From: Absidia repens
Taxonomy: Eukaryota; Mucoromycota; Mucoromycetes; Mucorales; Cunninghamellaceae
Assembly (NCBI GenBank): GCA_002105175.1
Contig: MCGE01000010.1
Location: 620,001 to 684,000, forward strand
Length of the DNA stretch: 64,000 bases
Direction: 5' to 3'
In this document: piece by piece, positions 52,205 through 63,858 of the stretch
How the letters are laid out: every line of letters starts with the position of its first letter
Position numbering within the stretch: position 1 is the first letter of the stretch
Made by a program: the position numbers and the translations under genes
Notes under the pieces: generated by a model
The model's input: the letters and a program-made list of their open reading frames with translations, nothing else
Database searches by the model: none
What the model was told of the DNA's origin: nothing

Positions 52205-53320
52205 TACTTATTTTACCACACACTCATAAATATTTAGCCGAAATTTCAATGTATATAGCTTCTTTTACCCTGAAGAATATGATTCCCTTAATTTTATGTA
52301 CAATTATAGACTTGGTAGATTATCATACCTACTAAAACCAAAATCATTTATTCATTTATTTATTTTTTAATCATGGACATCTATCATGAATTATTGTCTC
52401 ATCACAGTGCCATAGCATTTGTTGCAGTTTTGATACAAGATGATTAATATACGAAGTCTAGTCAGACAAGATAAACTATCTTCTGGTCAACTAAACCAGA
52501 TCAAATTGCTCTACTTTCGTTGCAATGACATCAAGGGAAGAGAACAACCGTGCTGATGATGTTTAGTGTCAGCGATTACTGCCATAGGAAGAGAACTGCT
52601 ATCTCCATAATGTTATATATGATGCTGAAAAAAGTATCCATGTGATGGAAAAACTAAAATCTTTAGAAAGTGACCACAGAGAAATTTTCAAATACCGCAC
52701 ACGTGGATTTTATTTATTTATTTATTTTGCACCCTTGCTTTTCTTTTTCTTTTTTCTTTTTTTTTTTTTTCTTCAACACTCAACTTTTTTGAGGTCATGT
52801 TAGACTAGGATTAGTGTCAGGATTAGTTTAGAAGCGTTTTCAGAAAAGGGATTACAAGATGCATGGGGAAACCCTTTCATTTTGGATCTAGGATTTAGAA
52901 CCACCGTTAGTTGGTTTTCTGGAGCCATCTTTAGTTTAACTTAGTATTAGTTTGTCCATAGTTTGTATCTACATCTGAATAAAATATGTCTTTCTTTTAT
53001 TTTGTTTAATGAAAAATGTTCCATTAGTCTTTGTCATGTCTTGTGCAAGAGATCCCTTTTTCGCTACCACCGCGTCTTTCGATTAATGTTGACCAATGTT
53101 GTGCTTCAATAACAGATATCCATTTAGTATTGTTCATGTCTTGTACAGTATATTAGCTCCAATGTTACAATTGTATTTTTAGATTAGCATTGACCATTTT
53201 TCAGATCTCCCGGAGTCTCCCTCATGCCACCTTCATTAGAACCCTTGCTCAAATGACCCCGCACCTTTATTAGTGTTGACCATATCTCTTCAATAAAATA
53301 TATCTTTTTATTAATTAATA
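52205..53320 (+). repeat. Dispersed repeat family, copy F (most complete left side)
   Basis: This copy links the others. Its leftmost 200 bp match copy A (3105-3310), its next ~200 bp (52440-52630) match copy B, and then come CCGCACACGTGG (52695-52706), a TTTC tract and the body at 52790-52980 (GGATTAGTTTAGAAGCG, GGGATTACAAGATGC, GGGAAACCCTTTCATTTTGG). AATAAA-type modules follow (near 52979, 53106 and 53289). No ORF is conserved with the other copies. Confidence 0.85.
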
Positions 53321-54317
53321 TATTCAGCATCGACAATGGGGGACATAGAGGACATGGGACACTTGAGCTTGGTAGAGTTGGGTTACTAGTTATAAAGTGC
53401 TCCTCGGAGGGCGGGGCGGGGAAGTGCGATAAGTGCTGAATGGTGTATATTTATTAATCTACGTGTAGCCCTAAATGATGGGACAAGAAGCTCGGGTGAC
53501 GAAACATATATGTGGTTGAATGATGGGAAGTTTTGTATGGAAACGCAAAACTATTTACTCCATGATTATTATTATTATTGTTTGTCATAAATATGACGTT
53601 CTCAGGTGTTTGCTTTAATGGCGGGTGCTTCCCTAGGTAAAACCACGAATATTCAATATAAAAAAATAAATCACAGTACTGTACTGTGGCCAGAGTAGGA
53701 CCTATTTACAAGCTTACCCAATTGTCTGTGCAGTAGACGCGCATAATAGCAGTTATGCCTTTCAAGATATTCGGGCTTTCAAAATGCCCCGCATTTTTTT
53801 GCTGTCCACTCACCTCCATGGCGAAATAAACTTTTGTACAAACGCTTGCCCGACTTTCATGTCATATGTCAGGCACGCTTGAAATCTCAATGACACTGTG
53901 TTTGTGTGCCGGTTGCAAAACAGTAATACCAATAATAATAAGCATATCGGTAAAATTTTGCCGCGCTTTCTTTTTTTACATTGGTTGCATGAGGAAGCAA
54001 GCAAACCCCGCTGCCTCTAGGTAAGGGTTTTGTTATTATTATTTCAAGAGGGAGGATACTCAAGAGTATGTTCGTGTAAAACCAGAAAGCTGATGAAGGA
54101 CATGCAATTGCATGAAATATGAGCTGAAACGGATGATTATTTACCAAGGGCGGACGAAAACAAGATTCTCTGGCATTAAAAAGCCCTGCGATCGTGGGAA
54201 AATATCAAGGGGTAAGTGGGAAATCAACAAAAAATATATATAACTCTCTTGTGCTCTTTTTTTTCCCTTCTTTACTTTTTTTGCACTTCTTTATTTTTTT
54301 CTTTAACAATCCACATC
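53321..54317. other. Intergenic, upstream of HIBADH
   Basis: Contains a GC-rich patch GGGCGGGGCGGGG near 53410 and a pyrimidine-rich leader (54250-54310). No gene was recognised. Confidence 0.45.
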
Positions 54318-55631
54318 ATGCTTTTGTTATCCCAGCGTACCCGTTTTATCCCCTCATTATACCGCCCCGTACGGCACTTTTCTTTCACTGCAGGTAAACT
54401 AGTCGGTCTTTGTTCTTAACGACAAACCTTCCATATTCATCGCATTCTCTCTCTCTGTCTCTCGCTTTTTTTTTTTTTTTTTTTTTGACTGATATTGTAG
54501 CCTCAAATAATCGTAACACTTCAGTCGGTTTGATTGGCCTTGGACAAATGGTATGTATAATATTAACACTGGAAACTCAAAGTCTTTTATTTCTAACTTT
54601 GTATATTGTGTTGCTTACTTAGGGTCATGGAATGGCGAAGAACTTGGCGGAAAAAAGCACTGGCAAGGTGATTGTGTACGACATGAATACGGCAGCAGTG
54701 GAGACCATTACCAGCAAGTATCCACATGTCCAAGTGGCCAAGTCAGCGGAAGAAGTAGCAGAAAAAGCAACGACGGTATTAACCATGCTGCCAGCATCGG
54801 CTCATGTGGATGCAGTATACAAGGGACTGGAATCGGTGGTGGGGAAGGACCATATGCTGATTGACTCTTCTACAATTGATGCGCAAGTAGCTCGAGATGT
54901 GGCGACACGGATGTTGGACAAGCAAGCTCTTGCGTTTGATGCGCCAGTTAGCGGAGGTACGGTGGGTGCTGCTAATGGAACTCTGACATTCATGGTGGGC
55001 GCGCCATCGGAAGAAGCTTTTGAAAAGACGCGACCGGTCCTCTCCTTGATGGGAAAAAATGTGGTTTACTGTGGCAAGAATGGTACTGGCCAGGTTGCCA
55101 AACTGTGCAACAACATGCTTCTCGGTATCTCCATGATGGGTGTGGCGGAAACAATGCTTCTCGGATCCAAATTGGGCATGGATCCCTTACTTCTGGCTTC
55201 CATTCTCAATAACTCGACTGGCCGCTGCTGGAGCTCTGATTCCAATAATCCTCATCCCGGTGTCATTCCAAATGCTCCTGCAGGACGTGGCTATCAAGGT
55301 GGCTTTAGCAACAAACTCATGGCAAAGGATCTTGGATTGGCAATGAAGGCTGCTCACGATGCCCAAGCACAGCCAGCTTTAGGCACTATGGCTGCTGAGC
55401 TTTATACTCACTTGTCGACAACGAAGGACTTTGAATCTTTGGACTTTTCAAGTATATACAAGGCAAGTCAAGTTTTATTTTTATTTCTATTCGGAAAATC
55501 GTCAACTGTTTTATGCTCATGCCTTCCTGATTTTTATTTATTTATTTTTTATATTCATTTCTATATAGTGGCTGGCCGAAAATGCAAACTCAAATGAAGC
55601 CGGCGAAGGAAAGACTGCCGTGGGGAAGTGA
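54318..55631 (+). CDS. 3-hydroxyisobutyrate dehydrogenase, mitochondrial
   Basis: Four exons (54318-54393, 54501-54550, 54623-55462, 55569-55631) give 342 residues. The first 25 residues (MLLLSQRTRFIPSLYRPVRH...) form a basic, Ser-containing presequence for mitochondrial import. The NAD site is VGLIGLGQMGHGMAKNL. Substrate motifs are FDAPVSGGTVGAANGTLTFM and the catalytic Lys region KLCNNMLLGISMMGVAE, with GFSNKLMAKDLGLAM. It oxidises 3-hydroxyisobutyrate to methylmalonate semialdehyde in valine breakdown. The last intron (55463-55568) begins with GC: AAG|GCAAGT ... TATATAG, a GC-AG intron needed to reach the conserved WLAEN tail. Confidence 0.95.
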
Positions 55632-56288
55632 ATGATGTTTGCTTAGGTAGTTTAGTCAAAGTATTCTAGTATAGTGCTGATGATCTATCTATGATTTTTA
55701 TGTTTTTACCCAAATAAATGAATTTCATGATACGCTGTGTATTTATTTATCTACGATCAGATCATATCTTGTGGGGAAGGGTGAGATGATTGATATAGTA
55801 TGTTGTGATTGGTAGGATCTCAAAATGTTATCTGTTAAGTGGGATCTAGCATATGTGATATGATAGGGACTGTGTTTTTTTTATGGGGTCAAAAAGTCAA
55901 AATTTGATAATGATGGATTGTGACACTATCATATGTGGAAGACAATAATATCATTGGACAAGTCATAAATATATATAGTTGATAAAAGAAGGCTTTTATT
56001 GAATCATTAAAAATACGGGGACTAGAAAATATTTATAACGATGAGGGAATCATATTCAAAATGGAAGTGAAAATAAGGAAGAAAACTATATACAGAAGAG
56101 GGAGAATAGAGGGGAATACAAGCTACTGACAAAAGTACAATACAAATGGGAAAGGTCATCGTCAACCATAAAAAATTGAGTAAGACAGAAACAAGTGGCA
56201 AATAATTAAATATGACTAAAAAGGCAAAAGGGTGCTACGGCGGAGTAGTAAAAAGGGAAAGATAAAAGAGATGGAGGGGGAGATATGA
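55632..56288. other. Convergent 3' flanks of HIBADH and mitoferrin
   Basis: AAATAAATGAAT near 55711 (HIBADH) and TTTATT near 55996 (minus-strand gene) are 3'-end signals. Nothing else was seen. Confidence 0.45.
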
Positions 56289-57386
56289 CTAAAGAGGCAA
56301 AAGATTGGGTTGATGATCCTGACCATGGTGATGCGTGACGGACGACTGTAACAGCCATTTGAAATATTCATAGACGCTCCAACTAATAGCGGCACTTGGC
56401 ATGTTGGTGAGTACTCTTGGTTTGAATCCTCTGAAAAAGCCCCGTACACCATACCGTTCCTTGATAATAGTGACCGCGTCCATAAAACCAGTAGCACCAC
56501 GAATACGAGCGTCATGGCTTTGGCCCCGCGTTTGCAATAATGTCTTGACCACATCCAAAGGAGTCGTCAACGAAGATGCCACAGCGCCAGCCAAACCACC
56601 TGCCATTACATGCGTGGAAGGATCATAGCCACCATTCGGGTTCAGCACTTTTCTGAAGTATTCATATGTCGCAAATTGGATTGATTGGAATGGAACTGAC
56701 ATAGCCAAGGTGGTGGGTAGTGAGATGTAAAATGCCGAGATTCCTTCCTTTGCAAACACAACACGAGCACACTCCCTAATGGATCGATAGGTACTGTCCC
56801 TGAGTTGCATCCGTTGTTTAATCACTAAAGTAAATGTAATAAGTAAAAAACGTCAATCCATTATTTCCATTGCAGATCTCTTAAGCTCTCTTTGTTTAAT
56901 CACTTACCATCAAATGGATTCATCAAAACGTCATGAGCCAAAGTAGCAGTAGCACCAGCAGCAGCAGATGCCAAAGGATGATGGCCTTGTCGGTTAGCAC
57001 CATAGTAATCCTTGCAATATTCATATGTAGCAAAATGTAAGGCATGGGCAGGACCAGCACCCAGTACAACGGAGTTCACCCCACGCCAAAGGTTACGAGT
57101 AGAAGTTCTGACTTGTTGTTGAATAGCCAAGGTAGGGGAAGCTGTGTTGGTTGTAACGGCAGCTGTTTGAATCACTTGCATTCGAGTCTATGAAAAGAAA
57201 AACGATCTTTGTCAGCCAATACAATTTTTATTATACGTTCCCATGCCTTTATATGTTTACCTTAATACTATCGACAGGGTACATTGCACAATGTTCAGCG
57301 ATACCAGCCAAAGCACCAGCAAAGGCGTTTTGAGTCATGGTGCAGTTTTCACCAAGAGATTCATAATCGTAGTCTTCGTCAGCCAT
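56289..57386 (-). CDS. Mitochondrial iron carrier, mitoferrin (MRS3/MRS4)
   Basis: Three exons (57386-57261, 57187-56908, 56824-56289) give 313 residues, the normal length of a mitochondrial carrier. Three tandem ~100-residue repeats carry the signatures PVDSIKTRMQ, PFDVIKQRMQ and PLDVVKTLLQTRG. Family-specific blocks are GALAGIAEHCAMYP, HALHFATYEYCKD and SVPFQSIQFATYEYFR. Six membrane helices lie in the inner membrane. Mitoferrins import ferrous iron for heme and iron-sulfur cluster synthesis. Mitoferrin is favoured over other carriers because of the AEHCAMYPVD and QTAAVT contexts. The first intron splits the first signature between Lys and Thr. Confidence 0.92.
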
Positions 57387-58018
57387 TGTTGTAGTTGGTT
57401 TATATATGGATCAATGTAAAAAGAGGTTTTGAAAGAAAAAAAAATAGTGAGAGAGGGGTAAGGTGAAAAGAAAACTAATGAAAGAATAAAAAAAAAAAAT
57501 AGGAAAAAGAGGGGAGGGGATTTAGGGAAATACAAAAAACAAAAAAAAAAAAAAAAAAAGCTATAAACGCCGACTGTTTGTCAGACCCATACAACCAATC
57601 AAATTACATCTGATAACGAGAAAGGACGTCTCCCGATTGGCTGAGCACTTTCAAGATTGGTGATTATCCTTTTTCTCATCTTTTCACATTCACCGGGATT
57701 TTAAATAAAACCTTTAATCTGATAAAAACGAAAAGAGATGACCAACCCAGACATGAAAATATTTTGTGACAAAACAACAACAAGGGAGGCTGAAGATCGC
57801 TTAACCTTTTTCATTTTTGATTAATTTCACATAATCGACGTCACAATTTATCACCATCACTAAAACGGCAAAGTGATTCAGTATGTTGCAGTAAAAAGAG
57901 TAAATCGCTAGTCTTCGTTCGGGTAATTATTCCCCGAAAAATGAAAAAAGCCACTCGATTGTTAGCGGCATTAAAATAAACAAATTTTTTATTATTATCA
58001 GCGAAAAAAAAGAGTATA
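57387..58018. other. Intergenic, 5' of mitoferrin
   Basis: Purine-rich near 57420-57530 (CT-rich on the gene strand, probable mitoferrin promoter), with an A19 tract at 57541-57559. The rest is AT-rich without features. Confidence 0.45.
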
Positions 58019-59296
58019 TCATTTCATCGGATAAGATGAACTGACAGCAGTTATTTCAGTAAGCGGTGATTCAGGATTAGTATTAATGCTTTGTTGTCCA
58101 TAGTCGTACTTTTGACCACCATCCCTTTGTTGTATAATGTCCATATTTTCATGGTATGAGAATTGACTAATTTTCATATCATCTTCATCCAACTCAGTTT
58201 CCAGTTCTTCTTTCTCTATCCGTCGACTTGCTTTAAACTGTTTGATAATCAGATAAGAGGCTAAATACCCTATTCACCAGTATAAAATATGTGCATGAGT
58301 ATAGAAAGAGCAACGACCCCTGAAAACTCACTGATATTAAAACTCCGGTACACTTACAGTCAATGGTATATATAACAGGTGAAGCCCCTCCAAGAACTTT
58401 AAGCATTAAAAGTATACCTGTCACAATATTGGATAAACACACACCAAAACTATATATTGAAGTTAAGTAATATATTAGAGCCATAATAGTTAACATCAAC
58501 CAATTGAAGAAATTTACCAGTAAATCAATCCTTCTTTAATGAGCGTTCTATGGATGCTAGTGCCTCTTTCTCGGTAATGGCGGTAGATCACAAAAATAAA
58601 ACAGGCTGATAAAAATGCATTTGAGCTAAAATCAAGAATTGCCTTAACAATCACAATGAACGTTGCTGTGTAAAGTATATACATATAAAACATAAAAAAT
58701 GGGGAATTAAAAACCGAAAAAAAGTCGGAGTATGGATTGCAAAGTAGTAAACCTACGATAATCAGTTGAACAAGCCCCATTAGCAAAATGGGTTTGAGAT
58801 TTTCCAATAGTTGCATTCAGGCCAATAAAAGCAACAATACCAAGAAGTGGGAGGGCGCCTACCATTAAAACGATTTTGGATCGGTTATTTCCTAGAAAGG
58901 CCTTCCACAGCAATACCGACTGGAGTGCGATATCAGCGGCATTGACTCCGAACACCGAAAAATAAAGACGCTTTATATATATATATAAATTAAAATCAAA
59001 GACGATGGTTTAATCAATAAGATCAGTGATACTATTATTATTATCAATATCATACTTACAAAAGTGCAATTGACTTCGATTACAGATGTCAGTAATGTGA
59101 CAAAGGTAACCACGACGCCAAGAATGGCTTGTGCAAGAACCACTGCAATCACTGGTTTTCGTTTCTTGTAATACATCTCACCAGATTCAAATGCCTGCCA
59201 TACAAAACAGCTCATGCCAATACTAACAACCATAATGGCAAAATTAGTTTCTTGAATTTCCTTGGTAAGAACAATTTTTGCCGGTGTATCTGCCAT
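58019..59296 (-). CDS. Orphan seven-transmembrane protein
   Basis: Five exons (59296-59060, 58970-58757, 58665-58518, 58449-58358, 58269-58019) give 313 residues. Seven hydrophobic helices are visible at about residues 19-36, 48-74, 82-104, 110-131, 152-178, 191-216 and 218-238, a short extracellular-type N terminus comes first, and a hydrophilic acidic tail of ~75 residues ends it (KEELETELDEDDMKISQ). The topology fits a fungal GPCR-like receptor, but I recognise no DRY, NPxxY or other family motif. The function is unknown. It faces CDC42 across a 2.8-kb spacer. The gene model is fairly firm because all five junctions keep phase and the reading frame is hydrophobic throughout. Confidence 0.75.
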
Positions 59297-60004
59297 GATT
59301 GTTGAGATGTATAAATAATAATTTTCGTTGATATTGTTGTAGAAAGACAAAAGAGAAAGAGAAAAGTCAAGATATGCATTACTAAAATATAATTACAACT
59401 GTAATCGCTTTCATTGGCTGAAATCGTCAATAGAACTTGCATCCCCCTCTCTGATTTTCATGCAAATTGATCGCAACATTATTTTGTCTCAAAAAAGCGA
59501 TTACTGGACGATCACTTTGCTATAATATCGGCAGATATGCTCTATCCCTCTTTTTCTATTTTATTTATGTTCACCTTTATATACTTCTTACTGCATTTTT
59601 CTTACGGGTGGGGTTTGTTTTGATCTATCCTTGATTATTTTGAAACACAGTCAGTCTTGCCTCATAGCATAGTTTTGCTACGATTTTTCAACCCTTAAGA
59701 GACATCGACGTTGCTCCAATTCTAGACGTGGACTTGAAAAAAAAAAAAAAAAAAAAAAAAGCCTCTTAGGAATAAAAAACAGTGGGCAAAAGTATGCGAA
59801 AAAGGCGTCTGAGGTGTCGATCTGCGCCAGCTTGGAATTTAAAGGGTTTGCCCACTTATGCTTATGTTTACTACCCCAAAAAGACAAAATTGTAAGAAGC
59901 ACCAAGATGTGAGTCTACATTTCAATGGTTTATTCCCCCTTTTTATTGAATAGACGGTGATAAGGACCCTTCCGCTACCTCCCCTTTGTTTGATGGAAGC
60001 GGTC
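59297..60004. other. Intergenic, 5' of the seven-helix protein
   Basis: A purine-rich stretch at 59342-59365 is the likely leader of the minus-strand gene. An A25 tract lies at about 59736-59760. No gene was seen. Confidence 0.45.
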
Positions 60005-60365
60005 AGACGGCTGTTAATTTAAACCCCGAGCACATAATTTTTCTATTTTTTCCCTCCTTCCCCCTTTTTTCTTTTTTTCTGTTTTTTTCTTCATTGGTGA
60101 TTCCAATGAAGTGACGGTAATTTTGGATTAGTGCTAGAACTCGAATTAAGGGCATTTTGAAAAATGTATATACAAACATCATGGGAAACCCTTTCATTTT
60201 GGATTCTTGAATTGGGATCGTCATTAGGTTAGCTCAATCTAGAGTGTAGTATCGTGGAGCGTCACTTTTTAGTGTTAGTTTGTGCTATTGTTTATTGACA
60301 TCTGAATAAAGCATGTCTTGTCGTTTTACCATTAGTCTTTGTTATATGCTTAATTGTCTTGTTGA
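60005..60365 (+). repeat. Dispersed repeat family, copy G (divergent)
   Basis: The oldest-looking copy: TTTAAACCCCGAGCAC (60018-60033), pyrimidine tract, then a body retaining GGATTAGTGCTAGAACT, GGGAAACCCTTTCATTTTGG, ATCTGAATAAAGCATGTC and CCATTAGTCTTTGTTATA. The GGGATTACAAGATGC block has decayed, and the left and right arms are missing. Confidence 0.75.
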
Positions 60366-62139
60366 ATGGGTGGGAACAGATTGCAGAAAAAAAATACTGA
60401 TGTGCTAGTGTGTATATGTGTGCAAAATAACAAATGTGTGTTAATCGACCCTACACCACCAATATGTGGTTGTATTTCTTGAGGCTAAAAATAAAGAAAT
60501 CATGATTGCTTGGTGGTCTTTTTTTTTATGGAGTGAAATCTGGGCTAGGGTTTGACATTTTTGATAAACGCTACAGGGCCGTGATAGAATAGAAACGCAT
60601 TGACAGCGTTTCTATCTTTGAGAAATAATCAGATTCAAATCAAGCATGAACAAATTGTTATTATTGGTCTCTGTTCAATGCAAATCATCGTTGTCTTTTT
60701 TCTAAAAATGGTAATTACATGCCATGTTACTCACCAATCTTTAGATTAACTGGAAAGGTCCTACGAAAGTCATTTTATCTATAAATATATAGACAGAATT
60801 TATTTATTTACTTAAATTTTGATGTTTGAAGCATATCGTTTTTTATTTAAATTATATGCTGTTCCGTGAAAAAATGACCATCCGAAATCATTCCCAAGAT
60901 GAATTTTCTAGTATTTCCAAAAAACAAAACCACCTTTATTTTTAAAACAATTAAAGACTAACAGGTAAAAAAGTTTGCATGCCAATCCCCTTCCCCTCCA
61001 GTGTGAAGTTTCAATGCTATCTTTATGCAGGAACCTTTCTTTTGTACCTTCATGAGGAACGGAAGATAGAAAAAGATCAATAGATTAAAAACCAGCCATA
61101 TAAAGCGCTAATATCTTACTTAATTTTAAATTGTGGGATGTATTTGTAAAGATATTCCAACATTTAAACTAGATCCCATATAAGTGCTCTGAATATAACA
61201 TTCACGCTTGTTGGTTGAAAAAGCTGGCGTCAATACAGCTACTTTTTGTTTTTACCACAGAAGTGTCTGTGAATTTCCTTCTACATCTAGTCTAACAACC
61301 ATGCACTGATAGGATAACTTTACTCAATATCGTGTCGACCTAAGTATATGAGTAACCGGAGTAAACCTCACCATTTCAAAAAAAAGACATACAAAGAATT
61401 GACATTGGTAGCCCCGTACTTTCTCGACCATTTTTGTTTGGCGGTGTGGGCGAGTAAACGATTAACGTTGGCTGTTTCACTCCCGAGCAACAGCCTGTGA
61501 GTGCTCTACACAGTAGCTGTAAGAACAATTTTTCAAATCGGTGTTCTGCCCAGCGGTCATGGTGTAACACATAGTAGCTTTTGTACATAATCTAAAGGGT
61601 AAATCAGGAATTTATACACAAATATCCAAAACCAGGATTAAACTTGATATTTAGTTCCATTTTAATAATACTATGTCCCTCAACTATAACGATGGTTGCG
61701 CATAGCCATAAAATTTGGTTTTGGCAATTTTAATGGAAGGCTCATTTCTGATGAATTCAAGCTCCGTCAAAATTGCACACAGTGTGCCTCCTCTTCCTTC
61801 TTTTCTTCCCTCTCTTTACTCTTGCTAAATCTTTTTTTTTCTTTTTGAATTATACATCAAACTTTTCCCCTTTTTGACACTCTCCTTCCCTTCTTCATTG
61901 ATCTTGTGGTCTCCCTGAAGTCACTATATTTAAATCCATAACATTGTTATTTATTTAGCACTATCCTTTGTGTTTTTTTTTCTTTTCTTTAATACACTTG
62001 TCTCCTTCCTTCTCTCTTTATCGTAAATCAGAAAAAAAAAAACCGAAGCATATTGATTTCATACTCAAATGGCGAACAACTAACCGATTTACTTGTCATC
62101 TTGCTTTTAAATTTTCGATGGGACATAGGTTTATAATCC
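60366..62139. other. Intergenic, upstream of CDC42
   Basis: About 1.8 kb. Most is featureless AT-rich DNA. From about 61790 to 62030 it becomes pyrimidine-rich (TCTTCCTTCTTTTC, CTCTCCTTCCCTTC), like the leaders of other genes here, so transcription of CDC42 probably starts in this part. Confidence 0.5.
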
Positions 62140-63230
62140 ATGCAAACCATCAAGTGTGTTGTTGTTGGAGATGGGGCTGTTGGGTAAGTGAAACCGAAAA
62201 AAATGCTTGAAAAAAGTACTGACACACTTCCTGTTGCTATCCTATTCACTCTCTTATTCCAATAGAAGTAAGCCCTTGTCAATAAAAGAGAATTACTACT
62301 ATTTTTTAGACTAAGTACTAACCAAACTGTTTGTATTTGTTTCACTTTGTAGAAGTAAGTATCTCTTCAAGACGCAAACACCTTCCTTCCAAGCAGATCT
62401 GGCTTGTCTATCGAATATGCACATACTCATAGTCATCCTTATTTTTACCTCCTTTTAGACCTGCCTTTTGATCTCTTACACCACCAACAAATTCCCTTCC
62501 GAATATGTACCTACGGTAAGATAGATGAAGAAAAAGCAGCAGTGGATCAGCGTAGATGGGCTGGATGGTACTAACGCAATTGCTTTGTGGTTTTAGGTAT
62601 TTGACAATTATGCGGTAACAGTAATGATTGGTAGGTCATGTTGTATGTCGAAGGATTTTGTAGCGAGGGGACTCAACTCGTTTTTATTTTTTTTCTAGGT
62701 GACGAACCATACACGTTGGGACTTTTCGATACTGCTGGTATGAACTTGGTTTTTTTTTTTTTTTCATCCTATTTTATTCGTCCTTCCCACTGACCCCTTC
62801 TCTGTTTATATTATAACTGTTAAAACTTACAGGCCAAGAAGATTATGATCGCCTTCGTCCATTATCCTATCCTCAAACTGATGTCTTCCTTGTATGTTTT
62901 TCGGTGACTTCACCTGCATCATTTGAAAACGTCAAGGAAAAGTGGTTCCCCGAAGTCCATCACCATTGTCCTGGTGTGCCATGCCTGATTGTTGGTACAC
63001 AAATCGATTTGCGTGATGATCCAAATGTGAACGAAAAATTGGCTCGACAACGACAACGTCCTATCACTTTTGACGCTGGGGAGCGTTTGGCTAGGGAATT
63101 AGGTGCCGTCAAATATGTAGAATGCTCGGCCTTAACACAGAAGGGGCTGAAGAATGTTTTTGATGAAGCTATTGTTGCCGCTTTGGAACCACCTGTCAAG
63201 AAGAAGTCCAAGAAGTGTACCATTTTGTAA
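62140..63230 (+). CDS. CDC42: Rho-family GTPase Cdc42
   Basis: Exons 62140-62183, 62266-62267, 62353-62354, 62459-62515, 62597-62630, 62699-62737 and 62833-63230 give exactly 191 residues, the canonical Cdc42 length. P-loop GDGAVGKTC, switch I YVPTVFDNYAV, switch [19 protein letters not shown], the TQIDLRDD guanine motif and the prenylation box CTIL after KKKSKK are all present. Cdc42 sets polarity at hyphal tips and bud sites through PAK kinases, formins and the exocyst. The oddity is the P-loop: exon 1 ends GG and exon 4 starts ACC, and only two 2-nt exons (AA and AA, each in an AG-AA-GT context) restore GGA AAA ACC, Gly-Lys-Thr. The GTPase identity is certain; the two tiny exons are inferred. 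Confidence 0.97.
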
Positions 63231-63324
63231 TCGGGATCTCATAGTTTAGTTTAGTATATCACCCTGTCTCCCTTGTTTTCCCTCTAGTTTATTCTCTCAC
63301 CCGCGTCTCCTATACACTCCATTT

Positions 63325-63355
<31 letters not shown>

Positions 63356-63858
63356 GACAAATGAATTTCCTCTATCTCTATCTCTATTTTATATATAATA
63401 TATACTTTTTTTGACCCAACGGACTCCCCCCTTTTTTTTTACAAAATAAAAACACACACACCCTTCATCAAATTTGTCTTCTTTATTTATTTTATTTTGA
63501 TATGTCTTCAATAAAGTAACCACACATAATGTTCATGCAATAATATACAGTAAAAGGGTGCTTTCAAATATATCTTTATTATATCTTTATTTCAACCTAA
63601 AAACGAACGCGTATATAAACATACATTATATAGTAGCCTTCATTGTCATCGTCTTTTTTTTTTTTTTTTTTTTTTTGTTTGTTTGGTCTTCTTCAATAAA
63701 ACAACTGCAACCACACATTCACATCATAGTATATAGTAACAAAGTCATTTCAAAAACGTGTTTATTCAAACGTCAAAATAAGGAATACAAATAGAAAATT
63801 AATAAAAAAGATCAACTACCACTACTGCTATCTGTAACGTATGTAATGTATATATCAA
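63231..63858. other. Convergent 3' flanks
   Basis: CDC42 3' UTR region with AATAAAA near 63445, T-homopolymers at about 63327-63355 and 63653-63676, and several CAATAAA signals (63510, 63695). No gene was seen. Confidence 0.5.
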
